This document shows positions 29,199 through 40,316 of a stretch of 64,000 nucleotides of DNA, piece after piece. The translations under genes were made by a program, and so were the position numbers. This DNA is from Nitrosomonadaceae bacterium (GTDB taxonomy: Bacteria; Pseudomonadota; Gammaproteobacteria; Burkholderiales; Nitrosomonadaceae): positions 35,245-99,244 of the forward strand of contig CAKKRD010000014.1 in the NCBI GenBank assembly GCA_919902515.1. The letters are read 5' to 3'. Position 1 is the stretch's first letter. Each line of letters begins with the position of its first letter. The notes under the pieces were generated by a model. The model was given only the letters and a program-made list of their open reading frames with translations, did no database searches and was not told where the DNA came from.

Positions 29199-29762
29199 AT
29201 GAAACGAGTAAAAATTGGGTTGTGCAGCCTTGTAATTACCCTCATTTTGAGTGGTTGTGCCACTACGGGTGGCGCAACCCCGGAAGGGAAACGTCAGGCT
29301 ATTCTCTCTATGAAAAACGAGACACTGTCGGCGCTTTATAAAGTTCGCCCTGGGGCGAGAGCCCAGATTGCAGCGGCGCCCGGTTATGCAGTTTTCAGCA
29401 ACGCCAATGTCAATGTAATTTTTGCCAGCTTCGGTGGCGGTTATGGGGTTGTCAGCGGCAACAAGACTAAGCCCGTTTTCATGAAAATGGGAGAGCTTGG
29501 TATCGGCTTAGGACTTGGTGTGAAGGATTTTCGCGCTATATTCATTTTTCATGATCAGGCAACCCTGACAAAGTTTGTCGACAGCGGCTGGGAATTCGGA
29601 GCACATGCCGATGCAGCGGCTAAGGCCAGCGACAAAGGCGCGGCTGTAGGCGGCGAGATCCTCCTCAGCGGCATAACAATTTATCAATTAACGGAAAGTG
29701 GGCTTGCGCTTCAGGCTACGGTTAAAGGGACTAAGTACTGGAAAGATGACGAGCTGAATTGA
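29199..29762 (+). CDS. SYLF/YSC84-like lipoprotein
   Basis: Lipobox ILSGCAT; AAAPGYAVFSNANVNVIFASFGGGYGVV. Confidence 0.82.
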   Translation: MKRVKIGLCSLVITLILSGCATTGGATPEGKRQAILSMKNETLSALYKVRPGARAQIAAAPGYAVFSNANVNVIFASFGGGYGVVSGNKTKPVFMKMGELGIGLGLGVKDFRAIFIFHDQATLTKFVDSGWEFGAHADAAAKASDKGAAVGGEILLSGITIYQLTESGLALQATVKGTKYWKDDELN

Positions 29763-29915
29763 GCGGCGCGCGCGTACATTTAGTCTGACGAAATAGATCG
29801 GAGTGTTATCGCATTGCAGTCAGGTCATCTGCCGTTTCTGGACTTTACCCGCTTTGCTGGAAATTTCTCAGCTTCTGGTTTGGAGCTATTTTAATGCCAT
29901 TTTTATGCGTAAGTA

Positions 29916-30016
29916 GGAAGAAGGGGATGCAGCCATTTACCATGCTAGACTTTCTGCATGCCTCGTCTCACCCGCACTGGCTTGATGTGTGAATAAGGGT
30001 TGCATCCCCTTTTTCC
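29916..30016. repeat. Imperfect inverted repeat pair (19 nt arms), MITE-like
   Basis: ggaagaaggggatgcagcc ... ggttgcatccccttttttcc-type right arm (ggttgcatccccttt ttcc), 17/19 match by eye. Confidence 0.5.
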
Positions 30017-30194
30017 ATTCTCGGCGGTGACCGGCGCTTGCGAAGCCGCCTGCGTGTCGAGCTGACAGAGTGCGCGTGTTGCGGCGAGCAGATCGAGTTT
30101 CATCGTGTGGGCTCCGTAGTGCAGAAAAAAGTGGCGGCATTGCCGTCGTGATATTGCACATGTAGAAAATAATTTGAACCTGGCCCCTTAATTT

Positions 30195-31169
30195 ATGGTA
30201 GAGATGAACCAACAAGCATTCGTACTACGTATTGCACCGAGCGGTGACGACAGGGTTCCCGAAGCTCTGTCCGAAAATCAGATAATCATCGGCTGGGCAG
30301 GGGCAGATGGCCTACTGGAACCATCGCTTTCGTGGGAGCAGTTTCGCGAGATCATTCGTTCCGTCTACTACGCCAATGAGGAAACGTTGCGCAAACCTGG
30401 TGCCGCATCCGGGCACATGTGGCGTTTCGTCAGAGAAATGAACGTCGGTGATCTTGTCGTCGTTCCCTACGGATCAGAATTTTTCGTAGCTACGATCAAG
30501 GGTCCAGCCACTTACAATCCCGCCAAAGTCGCCGATGACACAGCCTACAGGCGAGATGTTCAATGGCTTAACGACAAGAAACCAATTCGACGCGACGTAG
30601 CAAAGTCAGCTCTTATCTCTCGCATGAAGACCCAGGGGACTTGTGCCTATGCAACTGATTTGCTCGATGAAATAAAGGAATGTTTGCTTATTGTCTCGAA
30701 GGGCCAAGCGCCAACATTTCAAACCGACTTGCAGTCGCGCTTAATTCGAGAAACGTTGGAGGAGCTACGCAAAGGACGCATGGATAGCTTTGGCTTTGAG
30801 CGGCTGATCCAAACAGTTCTGACTGGCCTAGGTGCAGAAGATGCTCGCATTGTTCCGAGGTTACAAGACAAGGGTGCAGATGTTCTGGCCACATTCCGCG
30901 TAGCTGGCGCATTCCGTCAGGTCGTTGCTGTCCAGGCAAAACACTGGCAACCAAACCCGCCGGTCGGCAAAGAAGTGGTGGAACAACTCATCAAAGGCAT
31001 TGAGGCAGAGTCGGCCAATTTGGGTATGGTAATCACATCGGGCTCCATCTCTGATGAAGCAGTCCAGGCCGCCGAAAACTACTTCGAAGAAAAGGGAATC
31101 AAGATTGAGCTTGTTGATGGCGAGCAATTCGCCAAATTGATTGTCGAACATGGCATCAGCGCGAGCTAA
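30195..31169 (+). CDS. Mrr-like restriction endonuclease with N-terminal DNA/nucleotide-binding-like domain
   Basis: C-terminal GFERLIQTVLTGLG...DKGADVLATFRV...VVAVQAKHW (D-(Q/E)xK-like core). Confidence 0.8.
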   Translation: MVEMNQQAFVLRIAPSGDDRVPEALSENQIIIGWAGADGLLEPSLSWEQFREIIRSVYYANEETLRKPGAASGHMWRFVREMNVGDLVVVPYGSEFFVATIKGPATYNPAKVADDTAYRRDVQWLNDKKPIRRDVAKSALISRMKTQGTCAYATDLLDEIKECLLIVSKGQAPTFQTDLQSRLIRETLEELRKGRMDSFGFERLIQTVLTGLGAEDARIVPRLQDKGADVLATFRVAGAFRQVVAVQAKHWQPNPPVGKEVVEQLIKGIEAESANLGMVITSGSISDEAVQAAENYFEEKGIKIELVDGEQFAKLIVEHGISAS

Positions 31170-31389
31170 CCAGGTATTCCAGCGGACTGTCCTGCGCTTT
31201 TTTCATCCGCTGCACTCAAGCGTTGACGCTGTAGAAAAACCCTTTTTCCGCCATTTTCCGAACGAATTTCCTTCATCTGAAGCGCTGAATTTTTGCTTCA
31301 GTGAATCAGTTAGAATTTTTTACCGGTTGGGATTGTGCGAGGAGTGTCTGGCAGCTTAATGCGCTATTCCAACCACATGATTTAAGTTT

Positions 31390-32190
31390 CTACTTGAGTG
31401 CGCCGAATACTTCCTGCAGCAGCTTGTTGCCCTGACCGATCGGGTCTTTGCGGATGGCGCGTTCTTCTTCCGCCATCATCAGAAAGTAACCATCCAGGAT
31501 TTTTTGTGTCAGGTAGTTTTCGACGTCCACCTCTTTTTCCGTCACCAGGCCTAACTTCACGCCTCTGCGGATAAACTCGTTGAGTTGGTTGAGCAGTCCC
31601 GTCTGGGCAATTTCTTTTCGCACGATGGGCAGGAGTTTTTCGGCGAGAGGACCCGAGGTGGCATCGCGGAAGTATTCAGTAGCCGCATCATCATCGCCGG
31701 CAAGGATTCCTTTGGCATCTGCCACCGTCATTTTTCTCACGGCATCTACCAGCAATATCATCGCTTCAGGCGCCGCCGCTTCCGCCGTACGATTCATGGC
31801 GATGACCAATGCATCAGCATGCTTTTTCATGCCGAAACTGCGCATCACCCCTTCCGCTTTTTGCAGCGACCTGGGCAGCGGGATCCTGACTCCGGCATTG
31901 CCGAGAAATCCGTTGCTCACTGTCAGCTTGCTGGTCGCCACAGTGACGCTCTGAGCAAGCGCTTGCTTCAGGCCATCGACGGCTTCTTCGTTGGAAAGAG
32001 TGTCGATGCCGGCAGCGAAGACGGGCGAGGAAAGGAAGAATAAAATAAGCAAAGCGCTAGTGGCACGCAGCGACCGGCAGCTTCTGCCGTTCCAATTTGG
32101 AATGGAAACGATGGCCACGCTGCCTCCCGTTCCGGTTTCCGGAGGCATTGTTTTCCGGTAAGCAGGATCGAGGTATATAGTCTGCGGCAT
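31390..32190 (-). CDS. DUF4197 family protein
   Basis: GLKQALAQSVTVATSKLTVSNGFLGNAGVRIPLP. Confidence 0.85.
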   Translation of the reverse strand: MPQTIYLDPAYRKTMPPETGTGGSVAIVSIPNWNGRSCRSLRATSALLILFFLSSPVFAAGIDTLSNEEAVDGLKQALAQSVTVATSKLTVSNGFLGNAGVRIPLPRSLQKAEGVMRSFGMKKHADALVIAMNRTAEAAAPEAMILLVDAVRKMTVADAKGILAGDDDAATEYFRDATSGPLAEKLLPIVRKEIAQTGLLNQLNEFIRRGVKLGLVTEKEVDVENYLTQKILDGYFLMMAEEERAIRKDPIGQGNKLLQEVFGALK

Positions 32191-32210
32191 CTTGTCTCCC
32201 CGGGTATTCG

Positions 32211-33149
32211 TTATATCACGCCGGCTTCATGCGCCTGCTGGTCGGCGTGATAGCTGGAACGCACCATCGGTCCGCAGGCAGCATGGCTGAAACCCATCGC
32301 CACCGCGGCGCGCTCAAATTCCTTGAAGCCTTCCGGCGGTACATAGCGCAGCACCGGCAAATGTCCGGTACTGGGTTGCAGATACTGGCCGATGGTGAGC
32401 ATCTCGACAGCATGTTTACGCAAGTCACGCAACACCTCCAGAATTTCCGCGTCGGTTTCGCCCAAGCCCAGCATTAGCCCGGACTTGGTCGGAATTGCGG
32501 GAAACCGTGCCTTGAAATCCTGCAGCAGTTTCAGCGAATGGACATAATCTGCGCCGGGGCGGCACTGCTTGTAGAGGCGCGGCACGGTTTCGAGATTATG
32601 GTTCAGCACGTCAGGCGGGCAGGCAGATAATTTTTCCAGCGCGGCTTCCAGTCTGCCACGGAAATCAGGTACCAGGATTTCGATTTTTGTCTGCGGCGAA
32701 TGCGTGCGCACCTGGCGGATGCAGTCGGCAAAATGCTGGGCGCCGCCGTCGCGCAGGTCATCGCGGTCAACGCTGGTGATGACCACGTATTTCAGTTTCA
32801 TGGCGGCGATCGACTGTGCCAGATGCAGCGGTTCTTCGGCGTCCGGCGGCAGCGGTTTGCCGTGCGCCACATCGCAGAACGGGCAGCGGCGGGTGCAGAG
32901 GTCGCCCAGGATCATGAAGGTGGCGGTACCCTTGCCGAAGCACTCGCCGATGTTGGGGCAGGAGGCTTCCTCGCACACCGTGTGCAGCTTCTGTTCGCGC
33001 AGGATGCGCTTGACTTCGTAGAACTCCTGGCTGCTGGAGGAACGCACCCGTATCCATGACGGTTTGCGCAGAAATTCGGTCTGCAGAACAATTTTGATCG
33101 GGTTGCGCGCGGTTTTATCCGCGCCTTTCTGGCGGGTTTCAGTGGTCAT
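32211..33149 (-). CDS. lipA: Lipoyl synthase
   Basis: [36 protein letters not shown]. Confidence 0.96.
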   Translation of the reverse strand: MTTETRQKGADKTARNPIKIVLQTEFLRKPSWIRVRSSSSQEFYEVKRILREQKLHTVCEEASCPNIGECFGKGTATFMILGDLCTRRCPFCDVAHGKPLPPDAEEPLHLAQSIAAMKLKYVVITSVDRDDLRDGGAQHFADCIRQVRTHSPQTKIEILVPDFRGRLEAALEKLSACPPDVLNHNLETVPRLYKQCRPGADYVHSLKLLQDFKARFPAIPTKSGLMLGLGETDAEILEVLRDLRKHAVEMLTIGQYLQPSTGHLPVLRYVPPEGFKEFERAAVAMGFSHAACGPMVRSSYHADQQAHEAGVI

Positions 33150-33822
33150 GATGGTGGGAGCTTTTTCCTTCGATAATTCGTGTCTGTAATTTCTCTGCGA
33201 GCCTGCTGCTCAGCATCTCAAGTCCGTCGGCTATTCCAAGGTCATGCGTTTGCGTTACCTGCAATCCCGCATAGCCGCAGGGATTAATCGCGCTAAACGG
33301 AGTCAGATCCATGTGCACATTGAGTGCCAGGCCGTGGTAGCAGCAGCCGTTCTTTATTTTCAGACCCAGTGCCGCGATTTTGGCACCGTTCACATATACG
33401 CCGGGCGCATGCGTGCGGCCTTCGGCACTGATGTGATAGTCCTGCAGCAAGTCTATCACGGCGCTTTCCATTCTTCTGACCAGTTCACGTACCCCGAGTT
33501 TATGCCGGCGCATGTCCAGCAGCAGATAAGCGATGATCTGGCCGGGGCCATGGTAAGTGATTTGCCCGCCGCGATCGATCCGGATCACCTCAATGCCGTT
33601 GCTATGCAGCAGATGTTCCGGCTTGCCCGCCACCCCCTGGGTATAGACCGGCGGATGCTGTAACAGCCAGATTTCATCAGGTGTGTTCTGTGTGCGGGAC
33701 GCGGTGAAATCCTTCATTGCCTGCCACGTGGGCAGATAGTCCACCACGCCACGGTATCTGATTCTGAGCTTTGAATTTTCAGTTCCTGGTTCGAGATAAA
33801 AGGTATCCATGTCAAACTTCAA
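33139..33822 (-). CDS. lipB: Octanoyltransferase
   Basis: [20 protein letters not shown]; overlaps lipA. Confidence 0.95.
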   Translation of the reverse strand: MKFDMDTFYLEPGTENSKLRIRYRGVVDYLPTWQAMKDFTASRTQNTPDEIWLLQHPPVYTQGVAGKPEHLLHSNGIEVIRIDRGGQITYHGPGQIIAYLLLDMRRHKLGVRELVRRMESAVIDLLQDYHISAEGRTHAPGVYVNGAKIAALGLKIKNGCCYHGLALNVHMDLTPFSAINPCGYAGLQVTQTHDLGIADGLEMLSSRLAEKLQTRIIEGKSSHHHDH

Positions 33823-33828
33823 AGCTCT

Positions 33829-34143
33829 TCAAAGCGTCATTACCACCGTTGGATGGTCGCACAATTCCTGATAGAGCGCATCCAGTTGAGTGCGGGAAAC
33901 GGCACGGACAGTGCAGGTGAGACTCAGATAGGTGCCTTTCTTGCTTATTTTTATTGCCATGCTGGTATCGTCAAAATCAGGAGCATGCCGTTTCACGATC
34001 ATCAACACCGCCTGGGGGAAACTTTGCTGAACAAGGGTGTGTTCCGCGCCAACGGCTGCTTGCCCCGCTAGTGTATCCGCGTGCCCCATGATCTTGATGG
34101 GGAAGTCGCAGGGATAGTCGATCAGCGAGGGTGGCTCAGTCAT
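33829..34143 (-). CDS. YbeD/DUF493 family protein
   Basis: LIDYPCDFPIKIMG; adjacent to lipB. Confidence 0.85.
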   Translation of the reverse strand: MTEPPSLIDYPCDFPIKIMGHADTLAGQAAVGAEHTLVQQSFPQAVLMIVKRHAPDFDDTSMAIKISKKGTYLSLTCTVRAVSRTQLDALYQELCDHPTVVMTL

Positions 34144-34177
34144 ATGTTTTCAGCGCAGATGGATTGGCAGCCCCACT

Positions 34178-35038
34178 TTAAGAGTTGGGGGTGTTGCCGC
34201 GCATGACCGTGACCTTGTAATTCTGGTAGAGCTGGTACAGTTGTGCAAACATTCTTCCGGGGCTGCCATCACCCACCGGCTTGCCATCGAGACGGGTGAT
34301 GGGCATGATTTCCTTGGTGGAGGAGGTCAACAGCAATTCCTGGGCGGTGCGCACTTCATATTCAGAGATTTCTCTCACCTCGTACGGAATGTCATGGGCA
34401 GCCGCCAGTTCCAGTACGACATCGTAGGTAATGCCGGGCAGCATCAGATGGTTCTTCGGCGGAGCCAGCAGAACTCCATCTTTCGCCACGAAAATATTGC
34501 TGGCCGCACCCTCGGTCATGAAGCCTTCCCGCAGCAGCACGGTTTCCACCGCACCCACGTCCACCGCCATCTGGCGCAGCAACACGTTAGGCAGCAGCGA
34601 AATTGCCTTGATGTCGCAACGCAGCCAGCGGTTGTCGCTGGCGGTGATGGCAGCAACACCGGTGGCAAGCAGCTCCTTTGGCGGGGTCAGCAGTGGGTTG
34701 CTCATGATGAATACCGTGGGCGCGACACCTTTGGGGAAAGCGTGATCGCGCTTGGCCACACCGCGCGTGATATGTAAGTAGAGATATTGGTCGTCACCCT
34801 CGTTAGCGGCGATGAGCCGTTCCAGCAGATCGCCCCACTCGGCATCGGTATGTGGATTTGTTATACGAATGCTGTCGAGGCTGTGCTGCAAGCGGCGCAG
34901 ATGCTCGGTCAATCGGAAAGGCCTGCGCGAATACACGGGGATCACTTCGTACACGCCGTCACCGAAAATAAAGCCCCGATCCAGCACCGGAATGCGTGCT
35001 TCTTCGATGGACATGAAGTCGCCATTGAGATAAATCAT
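34178..35038 (-). CDS. dat: D-amino-acid aminotransferase
   Basis: MIYLNGDFMSIEEARIPVLDRGFIFGDGVYEVIPVY; start refined. Confidence 0.9.
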   Translation of the reverse strand: MIYLNGDFMSIEEARIPVLDRGFIFGDGVYEVIPVYSRRPFRLTEHLRRLQHSLDSIRITNPHTDAEWGDLLERLIAANEGDDQYLYLHITRGVAKRDHAFPKGVAPTVFIMSNPLLTPPKELLATGVAAITASDNRWLRCDIKAISLLPNVLLRQMAVDVGAVETVLLREGFMTEGAASNIFVAKDGVLLAPPKNHLMLPGITYDVVLELAAAHDIPYEVREISEYEVRTAQELLLTSSTKEIMPITRLDGKPVGDGSPGRMFAQLYQLYQNYKVTVMRGNTPNS

Positions 35039-35069
35039 ACTGATCCTTGAAGGTTTCTGCGGTGGGAAA

Positions 35070-36212
35070 TTAATTGAGCAGCAATCGTATGCTATCCCAA
35101 GTGCGACCAAAAATGTTGGCGATACCCACGGTCTCCAGGGCCACCAGCGGGTACTCGGCCATTGGCTTGCCATCGAGTGAGAGCTTTACCATGCCCACTT
35201 TTTGCCCCGCACTGATGGGCGCAACCAGAGGCCGCTGGTATTCCATGGTGGCTTTCAGTTTATCGCTCTGCCCTTTCGGTAGCGAGAAGTAAAGATCCTG
35301 GCTGAATCCTGTCCGGAGCGTGTTCTGCGCGCCTTTCCATAGTTGCATGGTGGTCACCTCCTGTTCCTTCCGGTATAGGCGCACGGTATCGTAGAACTGA
35401 AAACCGTGATTCAACAGGCGCTGGCTTTCCATGGTGCGCATATTGTCGGAGGCAGTACCCATCACTACAGAGATCAGCCGCCGCTCGTTGCGTTTGGCGG
35501 AAGTGATCAGGCAGTAGCCAGCAGTCTGAGTATGCCCGGTCTTGAGGCCATCTACGTTGGGGTCGAGCCACAGCAGCCGGTTGCGGTTGGGCTGGGTAAT
35601 CTTGTTGTAGGTGTATTCCCGCAGCGAATAGAGCGGATAGTATTCCGGGAAATCCCGAATCATGGCTGCCGCCAGCAAGGCGAGATCGTGGACGGTAGTA
35701 AAGTGCTCTGGATGCGGCAGGCCGGTGGAATTGGCGAAGTGGGTATTTCCCATGCCCATGCGCTTGGCTTCCTTGTTCATCATTTGTGCGAAGGCGTCTT
35801 CCGAGCCGGCGATGGCTTCCGCCAGCGCGATGCAGGCGTCATTACCGGATTGGACGATCATGCCGCGTATCAGTTCGTCTACTGTTACCGGTCTGTTGGG
35901 CTCGATGAACATGCGCGAGCCTGGCGTGCGCCAGGCGCGTTCCGACACGGGCACGGTTTGAGTCAGGGTGATGCGCTTCTGTTTGATGGCAGAGAAAACG
36001 ACATGCGCTGTCATCAGTTTGGTCAGCGATGCCGGTTCGATGCGTTCATGGATATTCTGGCCGACCAACGTCTGGCCACTCTGGAAATCGATAAGAATGT
36101 AAGCCTTGGCGGCTACGGATAAAGCGGGTGACGGTGGTGGGTAATGCTTGGGTTGCTGGGCGAACATGGGGAACGCGTAACAGCACAGCACCAACGGGAG
36201 TAAAAGTTTCAT
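35070..36212 (-). CDS. dacC: D-alanyl-D-alanine carboxypeptidase (PBP5/6-like)
   Basis: EPASLTKLMTAHV (SxxK), SGNDACIALAE, KTGHTQTAGYC. Confidence 0.9.
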   Translation of the reverse strand: MKLLLPLVLCCYAFPMFAQQPKHYPPPSPALSVAAKAYILIDFQSGQTLVGQNIHERIEPASLTKLMTAHVVFSAIKQKRITLTQTVPVSERAWRTPGSRMFIEPNRPVTVDELIRGMIVQSGNDACIALAEAIAGSEDAFAQMMNKEAKRMGMGNTHFANSTGLPHPEHFTTVHDLALLAAAMIRDFPEYYPLYSLREYTYNKITQPNRNRLLWLDPNVDGLKTGHTQTAGYCLITSAKRNERRLISVVMGTASDNMRTMESQRLLNHGFQFYDTVRLYRKEQEVTTMQLWKGAQNTLRTGFSQDLYFSLPKGQSDKLKATMEYQRPLVAPISAGQKVGMVKLSLDGKPMAEYPLVALETVGIANIFGRTWDSIRLLLN

Positions 36213-36256
36213 GAGAGACCGTAAAAGGAAATCATTTGTGAGTTTGTCTGCGGTTG

Positions 36257-36532
36257 CTAGCGTTTGCCACGACACAGGCTGAAGCCATCGTTCCAGCCCG
36301 CGCGATATTGATTGTCGGCAGAAAAGCGGCGTTCATCCTTGTATCCGTAGGAAGTCTTCTTGGCGGTTTCGCAGCCATCGATATAACCATCCTTGAAAGC
36401 CGGTGGGTAGCCGGAAAGATTATAGGTGGGGCGCGTACTCGGCGGCAGCGGTCCGGCAGGGCGCTGATCCCGCCCCATTGTTGCACAACCCGCAAGCATT
36501 GAAACCATAAAAATTGCTGTGATTAAACGCAT
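36257..36532 (-). CDS. Hypothetical small lipoprotein
   Basis: Lipobox SMLAGCAT. Confidence 0.65.
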   Translation of the reverse strand: MRLITAIFMVSMLAGCATMGRDQRPAGPLPPSTRPTYNLSGYPPAFKDGYIDGCETAKKTSYGYKDERRFSADNQYRAGWNDGFSLCRGKR

Positions 36533-36560
36533 TGCGGTCCCGTTGACTGGATCCTGCCTT

Positions 36561-37484
36561 TTATCCCGCCCAACTCGCGATTCCCAGCAGTAGCAGCAGC
36601 ATCAGCCACAACACCAGGGTGCGCCAGATCAGACCGGTGGCGCTTTGCAGAAAGTCCATATCAGCTGCTTCGCCTATGCCCAATTCTGGGCGGTAGTGAA
36701 CGCTGCTGGCTTCTTGCAGCGAGTCTCCCAGGCGTACGCCCAGCGCACCTGCACCACTGGCAAGAATGATGCCTTGGGTATGATTCGTCCATGATGCGGC
36801 CTGCGCCCGCCAGCAATAAATCGCATCCTCAAAATTACCGGCGATGGCGAAACTCACCGCAGTCAATCTTGCCGGTAGCCAATCTATGGCTTTGAACGCC
36901 TTTGCGGCGAATTGGCCGAATGCGCCGAATTCTTCTTCCGGGCGACTGCCCCAACGCTCGCCCAGCAACTCCGCGAGACGATACAGCACCGCACCCAGCG
37001 GTCCCGGCAGCAAAGCAAAACAGACGATTACCCCGAACACGTAGCGGTGCGAATGCACCAGTCCCAATTCAATGGCAACCCGTGCAATCATCTCACTGCT
37101 GAGCTCATCGGCAGGTGTTCCGCGCCATTGCCGCAGCAGTTCTCGAGCCTGCGGCAGATCCCCATTCTTGAGGGCCCGGTTGATTTCGGCGAACAAGTGA
37201 TTGAACTGGTGAAAGCTAATGGTGAAATAAAGCACCACCACATTCCAGGCCCATGCCAGCAGTGGGCTCAAGCCAAGCAGAAAATAATAGATCACGCCGG
37301 TGAGCAGCAATAGCGGAAACACCGCAGCAATCCATGCTGCGATGCCATGACGGCTTACGCCGGTGTTGAAATAACGCTCCAGCGCATCGGCATAGGAGGA
37401 AAACAACAGTATGGCTTGATTGTGACGGTCAGTGGGACGCCATTGCTCCAGCAGGAGAGCAAAGATTATCGAGAACAAAGTCAT
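36561..37484 (-). CDS. CobD/CbiB-AmpE-like membrane protein
   Basis: Multi-TM; MTLFSIIFALLLEQWRP, LGPLGAVLYRLAELLGERWG. Confidence 0.7.
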   Translation of the reverse strand: MTLFSIIFALLLEQWRPTDRHNQAILLFSSYADALERYFNTGVSRHGIAAWIAAVFPLLLLTGVIYYFLLGLSPLLAWAWNVVVLYFTISFHQFNHLFAEINRALKNGDLPQARELLRQWRGTPADELSSEMIARVAIELGLVHSHRYVFGVIVCFALLPGPLGAVLYRLAELLGERWGSRPEEEFGAFGQFAAKAFKAIDWLPARLTAVSFAIAGNFEDAIYCWRAQAASWTNHTQGIILASGAGALGVRLGDSLQEASSVHYRPELGIGEAADMDFLQSATGLIWRTLVLWLMLLLLLGIASWAG

Positions 37485-37512
37485 TGCAAGGCGGCCATAG
37501 CTATGAGTCTGA

Positions 37513-38391
37513 TTATCGCAACACCGATTTGAGCAGCTTGCCCATCTCTGCGGGATTACGTGTCACTTTAATCCCGCATTCTTCCATCACCGCAAGTTTC
37601 TCCTGTGCCGTGCCCTTGCCGCCGGAGATGATCGCACCGGCGTGTCCCATGCGCTTGCCCGCTGGTGCGGTTACCCCGGCGATGAAACCCACCACCGGTT
37701 TCTGCATATTGTCCCTGACCCAGCGGGCGCAGTCTTCCTCGTCGGAGCCGCCAATTTCTCCCACCATCACAACCGCGTCGGTTGCGTCATCGTTGTTGAA
37801 CAATTGCATCACATCAAGGTGCTTCAAGCCGTTAACCGGGTCGCCGCCGATGCCGATACAGGTGGATTGCCCCAACCCCTGCTCCATCAATTGCGCCACT
37901 GCTTCGTAGGTCAAGGTGCCAGAGCGCGACACCACGCCGATGCGTCCCTTCTTGTGAATGTGGCCGGGCATGATGCCGATCTTGATTTCATCGGGGGTGA
38001 TGATGCCGGGGCAGTTGGGGCCGATCAGCCGGGTTTTCCGGCCCTGCATTTTGTAGCGGGTGCGCAGCATGTCGCGTACCGGAATGCCTTCAGTAATGCA
38101 GATCACCAGGTCCAGTTCCGCTTCCACTGCTTCATCAATCGCGGCGGCGGCGAACGGCGGCGGTACGTAAATCACCGAAACGGTGGCGCCGCTGGCCTGC
38201 TTCGCCTCCTTGACGGTGGCATAGATCGGGATGCCCTCGAAATCCTCGCCCGGTTTCTTCGGATTCACTCCGGCAACAAAACAATTCTTCCCATTGGCAT
38301 AGTCACGGCACATGCGAGTATGAAATTGCCCGGTCTTGCCGGTAATGCCCTGGGTCATGACGCGGGTGTTCTTGTCTATCAGGATGGCCAT
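37513..38391 (-). CDS. sucD: Succinyl-CoA synthetase alpha subunit
   Basis: [39 protein letters not shown]; start refined. Confidence 0.95.
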   Translation of the reverse strand: MAILIDKNTRVMTQGITGKTGQFHTRMCRDYANGKNCFVAGVNPKKPGEDFEGIPIYATVKEAKQASGATVSVIYVPPPFAAAAIDEAVEAELDLVICITEGIPVRDMLRTRYKMQGRKTRLIGPNCPGIITPDEIKIGIMPGHIHKKGRIGVVSRSGTLTYEAVAQLMEQGLGQSTCIGIGGDPVNGLKHLDVMQLFNNDDATDAVVMVGEIGGSDEEDCARWVRDNMQKPVVGFIAGVTAPAGKRMGHAGAIISGGKGTAQEKLAVMEECGIKVTRNPAEMGKLLKSVLR

Positions 38392-38393
38392 GA

Positions 38394-39560
38394 CTACACT
38401 CCCCTCGCTGCTGTGACAGCCTTTTCTGCAGCATCCGCCATATTGCTCGCCGAAATGATCGGCAATCCGGATTCGGCCAGGATTTTCTTGCCCAGATCCA
38501 CATTGGTACCTTCGAGACGCACCACCAGCGGCACGCTGAGTTGCACTTCCCGTGCTGCCGCCACCACGCCTTCGGCAATCACATCGCATTTCATGATGCC
38601 GCCGAATATGTTTACCAGGATGGCTTGCAGCTTCGGGTTGCGCAGCATCAGCTTGAACGCCTCAGCTACCTTCTCGGCGGTGGCGCCACCGCCGACATCG
38701 AGAAAATTAGCGGGACTGCCGCCATAGAGCTTGATGATATCCATGGTTGCCATCGCCAGTCCTGCACCGTTGACCAGACAGCCGATATTGCCATCCAGCG
38801 AAATGTAGGAAAGATCATATTTGGATGCTTCGATCTCCGCCGGATCTTCTTCGTCCAAATCACGCAAGGCGGCGATTTCGGGGTGACGGAACAGCGCGTT
38901 GTCGTCAAAATTCATTTTCGCGTCGAGCGCGAGAACGTGATCGTCAGCGGTAAGTATCAATGGATTGATTTCGACCAGCGATGCATCGGTGTTGTCAAAA
39001 GCCCGGTACAAGTTTTGCAGCAAGGCCCGCGTTTCGGTCACGGCGGATTCGGCAACACCAATCTTGCGAGCGATGTCATCGGCATCCTGATCGGCCAATC
39101 CTGCCAGCGGGTCGATCAATACTTTGTGAATTTTTTCCGGTGTGCTGGCGGCGACCTGTTCGATATCCATGCCGCCCTCGGAACTTGCCATCAGGCACAC
39201 GCGCTGGCTGCTGCGATCCACTACCATGCCGATGTACAGCTCCTTCTTGATGTCAGCGCCCTGCTCGAGCAGAAGCCGCCGCACAACTTGTCCTTGCGCA
39301 CCAGTCTGGTGGGTGACGAGTGTCATGCCCAGTATTTTCGCGGCAAGCTGCCTGACTTCGTCGAGCGATCTCGCCACTTTTACCCCGCCGCCCTTACCGC
39401 GTCCGCCAGCGTGAATCTGTGCTTTCACTGCCCACACGCTACCACCCAGCTTGCTGGCAGCCGCGACTGCCTGATCAACGCTGAAGCAGACGATTCCGCG
39501 CGGTGTGGCAACGCCAAATTCGCGCAGAATTTCCTTGGCCTGGTACTCGTGTATTTTCAT
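38394..39560 (-). CDS. sucC: Succinyl-CoA synthetase beta subunit
   Basis: [33 protein letters not shown]. Confidence 0.96.
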   Translation of the reverse strand: MKIHEYQAKEILREFGVATPRGIVCFSVDQAVAAASKLGGSVWAVKAQIHAGGRGKGGGVKVARSLDEVRQLAAKILGMTLVTHQTGAQGQVVRRLLLEQGADIKKELYIGMVVDRSSQRVCLMASSEGGMDIEQVAASTPEKIHKVLIDPLAGLADQDADDIARKIGVAESAVTETRALLQNLYRAFDNTDASLVEINPLILTADDHVLALDAKMNFDDNALFRHPEIAALRDLDEEDPAEIEASKYDLSYISLDGNIGCLVNGAGLAMATMDIIKLYGGSPANFLDVGGGATAEKVAEAFKLMLRNPKLQAILVNIFGGIMKCDVIAEGVVAAAREVQLSVPLVVRLEGTNVDLGKKILAESGLPIISASNMADAAEKAVTAARGV

Positions 39561-39615
39561 GTTGTTCCCGTTACTGCGCCTTACCCGCTGTCATGTGTTG
39601 CTTTGTTCTTGATGC

Positions 39616-40086
39616 TCAGTGCGTGGCTCCTTGACGCAGGCTGAGCAGCTCAACGTCGAAAATCAAGGTTGCATTTGGTGGAATCACGCCGTCGGCACCA
39701 GTGGCACCATAAGCCATGGACGGGGGGACAATCAGCATCCGCCGCCCACCAATCTTCATGCCAACAACGCCCTTGTCCCAGCCCTTGATCACCCGCCCTG
39801 CTCCCAGCAGAAATGAGAATGGGCTGCCACGATCGCGTGAGCTGTCAAATTTCTTACCTTTATTCAGCGGCCCAGCCGGGTCGAAAAACCAGCCTGTATA
39901 ATGAACCTCAGCCATTTTACCGACGGTTGCTTCTTCACCAGTTCCTTTTATGATCTCGGACGTTATGAGCTCGGTCACGCCAGTTGCTCCCTGCTTGGTT
40001 TGGGAAAATGCGGCCTGGGGCAGCAAAGTCATGCCCAAAATGAAGACACTCAAATTAAGCAGGGTGTTTACTTTAGACATGGTCAC
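39616..40086 (-). CDS. FKBP-type peptidyl-prolyl isomerase, exported
   Basis: [38 protein letters not shown]. Confidence 0.92.
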   Translation of the reverse strand: MTMSKVNTLLNLSVFILGMTLLPQAAFSQTKQGATGVTELITSEIIKGTGEEATVGKMAEVHYTGWFFDPAGPLNKGKKFDSSRDRGSPFSFLLGAGRVIKGWDKGVVGMKIGGRRMLIVPPSMAYGATGADGVIPPNATLIFDVELLSLRQGATH

Positions 40087-40186
40087 CTCAAAAAATAAAT
40101 TGAAATAATTAAATTATGATCGCGGACGAGCCACGATTTCACTACCAATCAGTTCCTTGCTGCTGGAAACGAGTTGATCCATACCG

Positions 40187-40266
40187 GATCAGGTTTGGCA
40201 AGAATCAGTATTTCCAGAGCCCCAAACTCTCAAGTATTATACTCGCTATGTTTAGTCCGTCATCAC
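40187..40266. repeat. Imperfect direct repeat, copy A (about 80 bp)
   Basis: gatcaggtttggcaagaatcagtatttccagagcccc...caagtattatactcgctatgtttagtccgtcatc. Confidence 0.55.
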
Positions 40267-40316
40267 AGCCCGATCAAGTCCAACTCGCTGTAACCAATTA
40301 GATTGAGGACACGAAC

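Noticed and set aside
29946-30105. 52-codon minus-strand ORF (MKLDLLAATRALCQLDTQAAS...) as transposase remnant
   Set aside because: Too short and no recognised transposase motif
37642-38727. 361-aa plus-strand ORF
   Set aside because: Antisense shadow of sucD
38541-39644. 367-aa plus-strand ORF
   Set aside because: Antisense shadow of sucC
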